From Verrucomicrobiota bacterium (lineage in GTDB: Bacteria; Verrucomicrobiota; Verrucomicrobiia; Chthoniobacterales; UBA10450), in NCBI GenBank assembly GCA_003221195.1, contig QHQO01000047.1, positions 1 through 35,244 of the forward strand: a DNA stretch of 35,244 nucleotides. Reading direction: 5' to 3'. The notes beneath the pieces were generated by a model that was not told where the DNA came from, searched no databases, and saw only the letters and a program-made list of their open reading frames with translations. Position numbers and translations under genes: made by a program. Every line of letters starts with the position of its first letter. Position 1 is the stretch's first letter. This document shows positions 24,622 through 32,366 of this stretch, in pieces.

Positions 24622-25464
24622 ATGAAGTGGCTTTTCGTCTTGTTGCTTGCGTTGGTTATTTTCGGCGGTGCGGCCTGGTTTGGTTACAACACCTTTATAA
24701 AAGAAGATATCGCAGTAAAAAAAGAGCAGCGTGGGGAAGTTACGCCAGCGCCGGTGCCAGATATTAGTCTTCCGGAGTTTCAGGCGGCGACCCAACTACG
24801 ACAGGAAGGAAAACTGACTGAAACTCGCGATGCGCTTATCGGATTTATCCAAAAATATCCCACCGGGAAACATCTCGATGAAGCGAAGGATCTCCTCGGG
24901 GAAACAAATGTTGCCATTCTCCTATCGCGTTATCCGTCTCCAGAAAAAACAGAATACCTTGTGAAATCCGGAGACGTGCTAGCCAAGATTGCGCGGAAAT
25001 TGAAGACGACTCCCGAGTTGATCATGCGCATGAACAACATGAGCGGCACCATGCTACGCATTGGCGATCATTTGCTCATCTCACACCCCGATTTCTCCAT
25101 GGTTATTCAACGGAAGGCGAACTCGGTTGTGCTCCTGAATCACGGCGCATTTTTTAAGCAATATCATGTTCGCGAAGCAAAGTTACCGGGCAAACAGCCG
25201 GCCAAAATCTCGGCAAAAGTGGCCGAAACCATGGCTTGGAAAGACGGAAAACGCGTCGGCGTCGGCAGCAAGGAGTACCTCAGCAGCACGCGATGGGTTC
25301 GGCTGGCCGGCGCGGCGGGTTATACTTTGTATTCGGTACCCGATTCTGCGCATCCGAATCTTGATCAGCCGCCGCCGCCGGTGGGTCTTGGCCTCGCGGC
25401 TTCGGACCTTGAGGAACTCAGCAGCCTTGTAAAGAACGGCATGGCTGTCACGATTACGGACTGA
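24622..25464 (+). CDS. LysM protein with degenerate L,D-transpeptidase (YkuD-like) domain
   Basis: The start is ATG 24622, giving 280 residues with an N-terminal membrane anchor (WLFVLLLALVIFGGAAWFGY). A helical, TPR-like stretch follows (about 50-100), then a LysM domain (about 111-155; EYLVKSGDVLAKIARKLKTT, MRIGDHLLI-like end). From about residue 158 the pattern follows YkuD transpeptidases: FSMVIQRKANSVVLLNHGAF, RWVRLAGAAGYTLYSVPD, then ASDLEELSSLVKNGMAVTI. But the HGT motif is replaced by YSVPD and the catalytic SxGC by VGLGL, with no Cys. It probably binds peptidoglycan without cross-linking it. The YkuD relation is my inference. Confidence 0.7.
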   Translation: MKWLFVLLLALVIFGGAAWFGYNTFIKEDIAVKKEQRGEVTPAPVPDISLPEFQAATQLRQEGKLTETRDALIGFIQKYPTGKHLDEAKDLLGETNVAILLSRYPSPEKTEYLVKSGDVLAKIARKLKTTPELIMRMNNMSGTMLRIGDHLLISHPDFSMVIQRKANSVVLLNHGAFFKQYHVREAKLPGKQPAKISAKVAETMAWKDGKRVGVGSKEYLSSTRWVRLAGAAGYTLYSVPDSAHPNLDQPPPPVGLGLAASDLEELSSLVKNGMAVTITD

Positions 25465-25510
25465 GTCACAAGGTTAAAACGGATGGGGACGAACACGCTG
25501 GCACGAGTTG

Positions 25511-25555
25511 CTTGACCTTGTAACCTTTCTAACCTTTCACTTTTTAACTTTCCCC
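25511..25555. repeat. Nonamer array before accA
   Basis: Nine-base units in phase: CTTGACCTT, GTAACCTTT, CTAACCTTT, CACTTTTTA, ACTTTCCCC. It ends right before the accA ATG. An opposite-sense fragment, acaaggttaaaac, lies at about 25468-25480. The pyrimidine-rich array leaves no visible Shine-Dalgarno sequence for accA. Confidence 0.5.
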
Positions 25556-26542
25556 ATGGATTGGCAACCGCTCGATTTTGAAAAACCGATCTTCGAACTG
25601 GAACGGCGTTTACAGGACTTAAAGAATCACTCCAACGCGCACGATGTCGACCTTGATTCCGCTGTTAAGGCCCTTGAGGGAAAACTTCGTGAAACACGAC
25701 GGGAAATTTATGGCAAGCTCACTGCGTGGCAGCGGGTGCAAATCGCGCGGCACACGCAGCGGCCCTTCGCCATGGACTACATCGAACGGTGCTTTACGAA
25801 TTGGATTGAGCTGCATGGAGATCGCCGCTTTGCCGACGATCGAGCCATGCCTTGCGGCCTGGCCACACTTGGCACGCAACGTTGTGTCATCATCACCCAT
25901 CAAAAGGGCCGCAACACAAAAGAAAATGTGATGCGCAATTTCGGTTGCGCCCATCCTGAAGGTTATCGCAAAGCGCTGCGATTAATGCGACTTGCTGAAA
26001 AATTTCGCGTGCCGGTCATTTCATTGATCGACACGCCAGGCGCTTTTCCCGGGATCGGATCCGAGGAACGTCATATTTCAGAAGCAATTGCAGTAAATCT
26101 CTTCGAAATGATGAGGCTTCGCGTGCCAATCGTTGCCGCGGTCATTGGCGAGGGTGGCTCAGGGGGCGCGCTGGGGATTGGCGTGGCGGACCATGTAATG
26201 ATTCTGGAAAACGCGTATTATTCCGTGATCAGCCCCGAAGCCTGTTCCGCGATTTTGTGGAGAGACCGCCGGCACGCCGCTGAAGCAGCCGAGGCGCTCA
26301 AATTGACCGCGCAGGATTTGTTGAAACTGGAGGTAGTGGACCAAATCATTTCTGAACCGGTAGGCGGCGCGCATCGAGACTATGATTCTGTTGCGGTCAA
26401 TCTTGGCGCGGCACTGCGCCGGGCGCTGGAGGAGATTTCTAAAATTCCAGCCGACGAACTGCTGGAAAAACGATATCGAAAGTTTCGCCGCCTGGGTATC
26501 TTTTCCGAAAGCAAAACCGTCACCGCCTCGCCTCGCTCTTAA
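25556..26542 (+). CDS. accA: Acetyl-CoA carboxylase carboxyltransferase subunit alpha
   Basis: AccA and AccD form the carboxyltransferase that makes malonyl-CoA, the first step of fatty acid synthesis. ATG 25556 gives 328 residues starting DWQPLDFEKPIFELERRL, the standard N-terminus. Core motifs include QRPFAMDYIERCFTNWIELH, HQKGRNTKENVMRNFGCAHP, LIDTPGAFPGIGSEERHIS and GEGGSGGALGIGVADHVMIL. The length is normal. accD is not in the window. Codons before 25556 belong to the nonamer repeat. Confidence 0.97.
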   Translation: MDWQPLDFEKPIFELERRLQDLKNHSNAHDVDLDSAVKALEGKLRETRREIYGKLTAWQRVQIARHTQRPFAMDYIERCFTNWIELHGDRRFADDRAMPCGLATLGTQRCVIITHQKGRNTKENVMRNFGCAHPEGYRKALRLMRLAEKFRVPVISLIDTPGAFPGIGSEERHISEAIAVNLFEMMRLRVPIVAAVIGEGGSGGALGIGVADHVMILENAYYSVISPEACSAILWRDRRHAAEAAEALKLTAQDLLKLEVVDQIISEPVGGAHRDYDSVAVNLGAALRRALEEISKIPADELLEKRYRKFRRLGIFSESKTVTASPRS

Positions 26543-26547
26543 TTCTG

Positions 26548-27351
26548 ATGTTTGGGACTTGGGGTAAATTAGCGGGTGTTTGGCTCAGTGCGCTTGCTGC
26601 TGTCGCCTTACCGCGGGGCAGCGCGGCGGCCGTAGAGTTCCGTTTCGATCGCGACACCTTCGCGTTTCAAAACGCCACCGTGCTGAAATACCACGACGGG
26701 ATTTCGTTTTTCCGACCGAAGTCGGAAGTGAGTGATCCTGCCAATAGCTATACTCGCCGCTGCTTCGTCATGACCCGCACGGCGATGCAGTTCCGCAAAT
26801 TCGCCCGTTTCAATACACACGGCGTTCCATTAAACGATCAGGAACTCGCACGGCGCATTCGTGCTGTCGCGCGCCGGAAGCCTTGGCTCGAAGTATTGCC
26901 GGAAAATCAGCGAATCGTCTTCCCAAGCTACCCGAATCTACGTGAGATAAGCAAATCCCACACTCAAGTCTTCGAGAACAATATCGGCAGCGGCTTCATG
27001 AGTTATTTTCGGCCGAGCAATATCCGCATGGTCTTCCTGGACAGTAAAGGATATCAGGAGAAAACGCACCAGAACCTCGATGCCTCCCTCGCGCGTGGTG
27101 ACACGTTCGTGGCTTTTCTTACCACTTATCCAAAAATGAGTATAAACCACGCGGTGCTCATTTATGGCCGGAAAAAAAGTCGCCCCGGAGACGAACTCGA
27201 ACATTATTTGGTTTATGATCCAAACCATGCCGAAGCGCCGCGTGAGCTAACATGGTCGCCTCGCGAATGTGCCTTTGCTTATCAGAAAGACATAGACTTC
27301 ATCGGTGGATTCGTTCGGGTTTACCAGGCTTACGACAAGCCGTTGCAGTGA
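26548..27351 (+). CDS. Exported protein, possible papain-fold hydrolase, twin 1
   Basis: The 267-residue product has a signal peptide (VWLSALAAVALPRGSAAA) and no family I can name. A cysteine (Cys72, in YTRRCFVMTRTAMQFRKFAR) begins a likely helix. Far downstream come His201 in SINHAVLIYG and Asp224 in HYLVYDPNHAEAPREL. A helix-starting Cys, then NHAVL(I/V)Y, then a YDPN strand is the order seen in papain-like cysteine peptidases and transglutaminase relatives. Catalysis is not proven. The gene starts five bases after accA and is followed after 22 bases by a close paralogue. Confidence 0.6.
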   Translation: MFGTWGKLAGVWLSALAAVALPRGSAAAVEFRFDRDTFAFQNATVLKYHDGISFFRPKSEVSDPANSYTRRCFVMTRTAMQFRKFARFNTHGVPLNDQELARRIRAVARRKPWLEVLPENQRIVFPSYPNLREISKSHTQVFENNIGSGFMSYFRPSNIRMVFLDSKGYQEKTHQNLDASLARGDTFVAFLTTYPKMSINHAVLIYGRKKSRPGDELEHYLVYDPNHAEAPRELTWSPRECAFAYQKDIDFIGGFVRVYQAYDKPLQ

Positions 27352-27373
27352 AAACGATGGACGCGTTCTTGAT

Positions 27374-28180
27374 ATGATTCCCGGTAATTCGCGTACAGCG
27401 GCAGGTTTTTGGCAGCTCGGCGCTTTCCTAGCTCTCGTCCTTCTACGAAGCAGCGCGGCAGCGTCCGATTTTCGCTTCGGCCGCGATACGGTCGGCTTTG
27501 CCAACGCAACCGTCTTCGAGTATCGCGAAGGTCATCCCTCTTTGCGGCGGCAAAGAGAGAAGGGAGAGCCGAAAAGGTACACTCGCCGCTGTTTTGTCCT
27601 ATGCCGTACGACGATGCAGTTTCACAAGTTCGCTCGCTTCGATCCGCACGCCCCTCCGTTGGACGACAACGCGTTGGCCGCTCGCATTCGAAATGTCACC
27701 CACCGGGCGGCTTGGGAAAAGCCGTTGCCGACAAATCAGCGCGTCGTCTTCCCGGGCTACGCTAACTTGCGCGCAATGAGCGATGCGCGCCGCGAAGTTC
27801 TGCGAAGAAATATCGGCCTTGGCTGGCCGACTTACTTTCGGTTCGGGAATTTCCGGATGCTTTTCGAGCACGACTCTAATTACCACAAGGAAACCCAAGC
27901 CAACCTCGATGCAGCTTTGGCGCGCGGCGAGTTATTTGTCGGTTTTCTCACAACCTATCCTCGTCTCAGCATCAATCACGCGGTCTTGGTCTACAAACGA
28001 AAATCAGCCTCTCTGAATGACGGAATTGATCACTATCTCGTTTACGACCCCAATCATCCGGAATCACCGCGTGAGCTCAGCTGGTCCTCCCGCGACCGTG
28101 CTTTCGCATATCAAAAAGATTGGGATTTCATCGGCGGCTTCGTTCGCGTTTATCAAATTTACGGCAAGTGGCTGCAGTAA
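27374..28180 (+). CDS. Exported protein, possible papain-fold hydrolase, twin 2
   Basis: ATG 27374 gives 268 residues with a signal peptide (LGAFLALVLLRSSAAA). It aligns with twin 1 over the whole length with one residue offset. Shared blocks include YTRRCFV, MQFxKFARF, INHAVLVYKRK and HYLVYDPNHPESPRELSW, and both end GGFVRVYQxYxKxLQ. The candidate triad is Cys73, His202 and Asp225. The middle differs more (for example 130-175). The pair is a tandem duplication that has diverged and kept both frames open. Function unknown. Confidence 0.6.
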   Translation: MIPGNSRTAAGFWQLGAFLALVLLRSSAAASDFRFGRDTVGFANATVFEYREGHPSLRRQREKGEPKRYTRRCFVLCRTTMQFHKFARFDPHAPPLDDNALAARIRNVTHRAAWEKPLPTNQRVVFPGYANLRAMSDARREVLRRNIGLGWPTYFRFGNFRMLFEHDSNYHKETQANLDAALARGELFVGFLTTYPRLSINHAVLVYKRKSASLNDGIDHYLVYDPNHPESPRELSWSSRDRAFAYQKDWDFIGGFVRVYQIYGKWLQ

Positions 28181-28204
28181 AGACGATTCTCTAGAGGGAT
28201 GCCA

Positions 28205-28309
28205 ATGCCAGAGACTCCGTCACCACCGAAACCGACTCCACCAACTCCCAAGCCGCCTCCTGAGCCATTGCCGCCGAATCCGCCGCCAGTTCCGCCGGTA
28301 GGAAGGTGA
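28205..28309 (+). CDS. Possible proline-rich micro-protein
   Basis: A 34-codon frame starts at ATG 28205, with agaggg six bases before it, and encodes almost only Pro with Glu, Lys, Thr and Asn (PETPSPPKPTPPTPKPPPEP and on), ending VPPVGR. It follows twin 2 by 24 bases. Such poly-proline stretches need EF-P for translation. The clear ribosome site favours a gene, but low complexity makes chance possible. Confidence 0.35.
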   Translation: MPETPSPPKPTPPTPKPPPEPLPPNPPPVPPVGR

Positions 28310-28340
28310 TGTAACGATCGGCGCCATCCGCTCCTTCGCC

Positions 28341-28434
28341 TGTCATGTTGAGCGAAGCGAAACATCTCTGATTGTCGCTTTCTGTTACGGCCAATCAAAA
28401 AAAATCCGAGATTCTTCGCTGCGCTCAGAATGAC
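28341..28434. repeat. Dispersed palindromic repeat, GTCAT..GAGCGAAG family, copy 4
   Basis: The left arm tgtcatgttgagcgaagcga (28341-28360, followed by aacatctc) and the right arm cgagattcttcgctgcgctc (28407-28426, followed by agaatgac) are imperfect reverse complements separated by about 40 bases. This is the clearest copy of the family. It lies between the proline-rich frame and the 3' end of the opposing esterase gene. Confidence 0.75.
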
Positions 28435-28453
28435 GTTTCTTGATGCCGGGATT

Positions 28454-29257
28454 TTATTTCCCTGGCGGAAACAAAAACCGCAGCGCGGGTTCGACGCGCG
28501 CGGCCCAGGCCGCTTCGCTGTGATCGCCGGACTGAGCTTCCATGTATTGAAGATCCTTCTGGAGTTTCCAGCCTTTCTCAACAAGACGATTGAGTAATTC
28601 GCGTGCTTGTTCCCAACCCGGTTCGGCTGTGCCGCTGTCGAGCCAGATTTTCAATGGTGGCTTCTGCTCGATCGAATCGACGAGTCGATAAATTGCGAAA
28701 TCATCCCACCAAATTGATGGCGACATCACCATGAGTCGGCGGAACGCGTGAGGGTACAAAATTCCAATCGCAAGGGTAACGAGACCGCCCAGAGAGGAAC
28801 CGCCTAACCCGGTGAATTCGGCACGCGGCTTGGTCCGATATTTTCGGTCGATGTAAGGTTTGAGTTCGTCCATCAGAAACTGCCCATATTTTCGAGCCAG
28901 ACCTTTGCTGCGCTTCTTGCGTTTCGCCTTGGCATCGATCACTCCCCGCGTGGGAGCGTACTCGTGAATCCGTTCCTCGCCCGTGTTCGCAACTGCCACA
29001 ACGATGAGCGGTTCGACTAGGTCCTCTTTGATCAAGCGTTCAGCTGTTTCGTCAACGCCCCATTCCACGCCTGAAAATGACGTCGCCGCATCGAAAACGT
29101 TTTGGCCGTCGTGTAAATAGAGCACTGGGTAACGCCGTCGGGAGAGCAGCCGGTAGCCGCGCGGCAAATAAACCAGGACGTCGCGTCGGTTTCCGAGAAT
29201 CTTCGACGGAAATCCGGGGTGCCGTTTAATGTTTCCAGTAAGCGTATGCTTGGGCAT
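28454..29257 (-). CDS. Esterase of the Fes/enterochelin-esterase (PF00756) type
   Basis: This is an alpha/beta hydrolase of the putative-esterase family. ATG 29257 gives 267 residues; a TTG at 29368 would add 37 poorly typed residues. Motifs are RRDVLVYLPRGYRLLSRRRY, YLHDGQNVFD (the oxyanion and family signature), the nucleophile elbow GGSSLGGLVT, the acid in WLDSGTAEPG and the base in SGDHSEAAW. No signal peptide is seen. Substrate is not determinable; relatives act on acyl esters including siderophores and sugar acetyl or feruloyl esters. It is divergent from the next esterase. Confidence 0.85.
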   Translation of the reverse strand: MPKHTLTGNIKRHPGFPSKILGNRRDVLVYLPRGYRLLSRRRYPVLYLHDGQNVFDAATSFSGVEWGVDETAERLIKEDLVEPLIVVAVANTGEERIHEYAPTRGVIDAKAKRKKRSKGLARKYGQFLMDELKPYIDRKYRTKPRAEFTGLGGSSLGGLVTLAIGILYPHAFRRLMVMSPSIWWDDFAIYRLVDSIEQKPPLKIWLDSGTAEPGWEQARELLNRLVEKGWKLQKDLQYMEAQSGDHSEAAWAARVEPALRFLFPPGK

Positions 29258-29386
29258 CGAAAAACGAGACGCTTCGCCGAAGATCAAACGTAGCGCAAGC
29301 CCCTCAACTCCACCGATAGGGCGGATTCGTCTTTTGGCGAGCTTGCGATTTGGCCCTCCCGCAACCAAGATGGACGGGCTATTTCA

Positions 29387-30097
29387 ATGAACGAACGTTA
29401 CATTAAATGGTACACGCCGTGGTTGAACCGCGAATTTGAAATGCTTGTGTTCGGAAACGGTGGCGGGCTGCCACTAATTCTCTTCCCGACCTCGTTTGGA
29501 CGTTATTATCAAAACAAGGATTTTGGCCTGGTCGGCTCTATGAGCGGCTATGTCGAGGCGGGCAGAGTGACGGTCTACTGCCCGGACGCCATCGACTTGG
29601 AAAGTTTTTACAATAAATCGATCCATCCAGCCGATCGGATGCGCACACATAATGCGTATGAAAATGTAATCGTGCGCGACGTGTTCGATCTCGCGCGACG
29701 CGAATGCAACTCTCATCCTGTGGCAGTCTGCGGAGCCAGTCTTGGTGCCTATCACGCTGCCAATATTGCTTTTCGTCATCCGGACGCCGTCAGTCGTCTC
29801 ATCAGCTTGAGCGGCTCGTTCGACATCAGCTCATTTTTCGACGGATATCATGACGACAACATTTATTTCAACAGTCCCTACGAATATCTGCCGAACGTGC
29901 CTGACCCATGGAAATACAATCACATGGGCATCATCCTCGGCACTGGCGAATGGGACAACACGCGCCACGAATCCTATCGCTTGTCTGAGATCTTGAATTC
30001 AAAAGGCGTCAAGCACTGGCTCGATGAGGGAAAGTGGCGCGGCCACGACTGGAATTATTGGCGCGACATGCTGCCGCATTATTTGTCGGTCTTATGA
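29387..30097 (+). CDS. Second alpha/beta-hydrolase esterase
   Basis: The 236-residue product is a compact esterase-family hydrolase unlike its divergent neighbour in most positions. It begins NERYIKWYTPWLNREFEMLV and has LILFPTSFGRYYQNKD, the nucleophile elbow CGASLGAYHAANIAFRHPD, the acid in TGEWDNTRHES and the base in RGHDWNYWRDMLPHYL. The sequence pattern SxSLGAxHA and the closing GHDWxYWR are typical of a PF00756 subgroup annotated as 'esterase family'. No signal peptide. ubiX follows after 13 bases, probably in one transcript. Confidence 0.85.
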   Translation: MNERYIKWYTPWLNREFEMLVFGNGGGLPLILFPTSFGRYYQNKDFGLVGSMSGYVEAGRVTVYCPDAIDLESFYNKSIHPADRMRTHNAYENVIVRDVFDLARRECNSHPVAVCGASLGAYHAANIAFRHPDAVSRLISLSGSFDISSFFDGYHDDNIYFNSPYEYLPNVPDPWKYNHMGIILGTGEWDNTRHESYRLSEILNSKGVKHWLDEGKWRGHDWNYWRDMLPHYLSVL

Positions 30098-30110
30098 TCT
30101 CTTTGTTTCA

Positions 30111-30686
30111 ATGAAACTTGTGATTGCCGCGACTGGCGCCAGCGGAACGATCTATCTGCAAAGGTTACTGGCACAAATCGATTGTTCCGCTCACGAAGTT
30201 CATCTGGTCATGAGCGCCTCCGCAAGGGACGTTGCGAAGCAAGAGATCGATGACTTCAAGACTCCCTCAAATGTTTCGCAGCATGCTGAAAATGACATGA
30301 ACGTGCCATTCGTCAGCGGCTCCGCGCGTTTTGACGCGATGGTGATCGTCCCGTGTTCGATGGCGACGCTGGGTCGAATCGCTTCGGGTTCCAGCGACAG
30401 CGCGCTGTTGCGGGCAGCCGACGTTTTTTTGAAGGAGCGGCGGAAATTAATCCTCGTTCCCAGGGAGACACCTTGGAATTTGGTTCACGCACGCAATGTG
30501 GTGACGCTGCTCGAAGCCGGCGCGATTGTAATGCCGGCGATTCCCTCGTTCTACAGCCGTCCCGATTCCGTAGCCGCAGTCGTGGACACGGTCGTCTGGC
30601 GTATTCTCGACCAAATTGGGCTGCCGAACCCGCACACATATCGTTGGGGACAGCAAAGCGCGTCGGCCAGGCGCAAGAAACATTGA
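30111..30686 (+). CDS. ubiX: UbiX family flavin prenyltransferase
   Basis: UbiX joins a dimethylallyl group to FMN, making the prenylated flavin cofactor used by UbiD-type decarboxylases. The 191-residue product (ATG 30111) has the FMN motif AATGASGTIYLQRLL, then VPCSMATLGRIASGSSDSAL and LILVPRETPWNLVHARNVV with the conserved Arg and Glu, and the end MPAIPSFYSRPDSV. No ubiD is in the window, so the partner must be elsewhere. The stop overlaps the TTG start of the next gene. Confidence 0.95.
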   Translation: MKLVIAATGASGTIYLQRLLAQIDCSAHEVHLVMSASARDVAKQEIDDFKTPSNVSQHAENDMNVPFVSGSARFDAMVIVPCSMATLGRIASGSSDSALLRAADVFLKERRKLILVPRETPWNLVHARNVVTLLEAGAIVMPAIPSFYSRPDSVAAVVDTVVWRILDQIGLPNPHTYRWGQQSASARRKKH

Positions 30687-31327
30687 AAATCGAAGGTTGG
30701 CTTGCGCGATGGTTGATCGCGTTTGGCTTTTACTTGTTGCAGGTTTGGGCGCGCACTCTGCGCTACGAAGTCGATGACCGGGCGGGTGTCATCGGTAGGC
30801 CGGTGACTGAAAATTATATCGGAGCGCTTTGGCACAATCGCTTGCTCATCTTTCCATTCGTTTTGCGGCGCTTTTTCTCCAACCGAGATGGTGCAGCCCT
30901 CATTAGCGCCAGTCGTGATGGAGATTTGCTTGCCGACGCGATTCAACGATTTGGCTACGGTGTGGTGCGCGGCTCGAGCTCTCGGCTGGGGGCGAGTGCC
31001 GTACGTCAGCTCACCGAAGTGCTTGCCGCCGGTCGCGATGTCGTGATCACTCCCGATGGTCCACGGGGCCCGGCTTACGAACTTGGTCCAGGGATTATTT
31101 TTCTCGCCCAGAAATCAGGCGCCGCAGTGTTGCCGATGAATCTGGAATATTCGCATTGCTGGCGGCTGGGAAGTTGGGATCGGTTCATTGTGCCCCGACC
31201 GTTTGCCAAAGTGCGTATACTGATCAATCCACCGCATCGCATAAGAGCGACCGCTACATCGGAAGAGTTTGAATCTGAACGCCTCTCATTGCAGCGGATC
31301 ATGATGGCGCTGGTCGAAATGCGCTGA
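30683..31327 (+). CDS. Lysophospholipid acyltransferase family protein (DUF374)
   Basis: The likely start is TTG 30683, overlapping the ubiX stop (TTGA). The 214-residue product has one N-terminal hydrophobic helix (WLIAFGFYLLQVWARTL), then the DUF374 pattern: ALWHNRLLIFPFVLRRFF with the H(x)N motif, ISASRDGDLLADAIQRFGYG, VVRGSSSRLGASAVRQL and VVITPDGPRGPAYELGPG. Such proteins are related to LpxL/PlsC acyltransferases and probably act on lipid A or lysophospholipids at the inner membrane. The acceptor is unknown. No lpx gene is adjacent. Confidence 0.85.
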   Translation: MKIEGWLARWLIAFGFYLLQVWARTLRYEVDDRAGVIGRPVTENYIGALWHNRLLIFPFVLRRFFSNRDGAALISASRDGDLLADAIQRFGYGVVRGSSSRLGASAVRQLTEVLAAGRDVVITPDGPRGPAYELGPGIIFLAQKSGAAVLPMNLEYSHCWRLGSWDRFIVPRPFAKVRILINPPHRIRATATSEEFESERLSLQRIMMALVEMR

Positions 31328-31336
31328 CGCCGGGTT

Positions 31337-31419
31337 CTGTAGCCGCTTGGGTGCGGCAAGCGCAGCGCTGAGGTGTTGCCAATTCGCGCGTTGCGCGTCC
31401 CACAGGGACGCGGCTACAG
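31337..31419. repeat. TGTAGCC..GGCTACA palindromic element, copy 1
   Basis: CTGTAGCCGC (31337-31346) and GCGGCTACAG (31410-31419) are perfect reverse complements. Within, GCGTCCC-ACA-GGGACGC (31395-31411) forms a tight hairpin with the core CCACAGG. The element at 34726-34804 has the same plan. It lies between the DUF374 gene and folD. Confidence 0.7.
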
Positions 31420-31423
31420 CAAT

Positions 31424-31442
31424 GCTCGCTTGCGTAGCGAGC
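31424..31442. other. Perfect hairpin upstream of folD
   Basis: GCTCGCT (31424-31430) and AGCGAGC (31436-31442) are perfect complements around a five-base loop. It lies 28 bases before the folD start, directly after the palindromic element, and may be part of it. Confidence 0.4.
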
Positions 31443-31470
31443 ACTCGCAGGCAGGATTGCCTCCATCATT

Positions 31471-32361
31471 ATGGCGAAATTGATCGATGGACGCGTGATC
31501 GCGGAGAAAGTTTATGTCGATCTTCGTCGGGAGATCGCGGAACTAAAGGAAAAAGACGTTACGCCAGGCCTAGCCGTGGTTCTCGTAGGCGACGACCCGG
31601 CATCGCGCGCTTATGTGCGCTCGAAAGACAAAATGTGTCGCGAGCTTGGACTGCACTCACTGAAATTGGAATTACCAGCTTCGACCACTCAGACTGAGCT
31701 TCTCAACCGTGTCGAAGAATTGAACGCCGACTCCGCCATTCATGGGATTCTTGTTCAATCACCACCGCCGGCACACATCGACGAAACAGCAATCGTTCGA
31801 GCCCTTGATCCACGCAAAGACGTGGATGGATTTCATCCGGAAAACGTCGCAAGGCTCGTGCTGGATGATCCCTGCGGCTTTGTCCCGTGCACGCCGCTGG
31901 GCGTCCAGCGTCTGCTAATAGAAAGCAAGATCAACATTAATGGCGCGCACGTTGTCGTTCTTGGCCGCAGCATGATCGTGGGGAAGCCGCTGGCCCTGCT
32001 TCTCATGCAGAAAAACGAGAAGGCTAACGCCACAGTTACTGTGGTGCATTCGCGCAGCCGCGATCTCGCGGACATTACCCGCTCCGCCGACATTATCATT
32101 GCGGCAATTGGTCGCGCTGGATTTGTCAAAGCCGATCATGTGCGCGAAGGCGCCATCGTTGTTGATGTTGGAATTAATCGCGTCGAAGACGCAGCAAGTC
32201 AGCGTGGTTATCGCCTGGCGGGCGATGTCGCATTTGACGAAGTATCAAAAAAAGCGAGCGCGATCACGCCAGTTCCGGGCGGTGTTGGGCCGATGACCAT
32301 TGCGATGCTGATGTCAAATACGGTCAAAGCAGCTCGGCAAGCGCTGGGCAAGGCGACGTGA
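31471..32361 (+). CDS. folD: Methylenetetrahydrofolate dehydrogenase/cyclohydrolase
   Basis: FolD interconverts methylene-, methenyl- and formyl-tetrahydrofolate with NADP, feeding purine and formyl-Met synthesis. The 296-residue product has [20 protein letters not shown] followed by KDKMC with the catalytic Lys, [12 protein letters not shown], the motif [29 protein letters not shown], the Rossmann loop [18 protein letters not shown] and the C-terminal [15 protein letters not shown]. All family motifs are intact. It faces the opposing flavoprotein gene, whose stop is five bases away. Confidence 0.97.
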   Translation: MAKLIDGRVIAEKVYVDLRREIAELKEKDVTPGLAVVLVGDDPASRAYVRSKDKMCRELGLHSLKLELPASTTQTELLNRVEELNADSAIHGILVQSPPPAHIDETAIVRALDPRKDVDGFHPENVARLVLDDPCGFVPCTPLGVQRLLIESKININGAHVVVLGRSMIVGKPLALLLMQKNEKANATVTVVHSRSRDLADITRSADIIIAAIGRAGFVKADHVREGAIVVDVGINRVEDAASQRGYRLAGDVAFDEVSKKASAITPVPGGVGPMTIAMLMSNTVKAARQALGKAT

Positions 32362-32366
32362 TTCGC

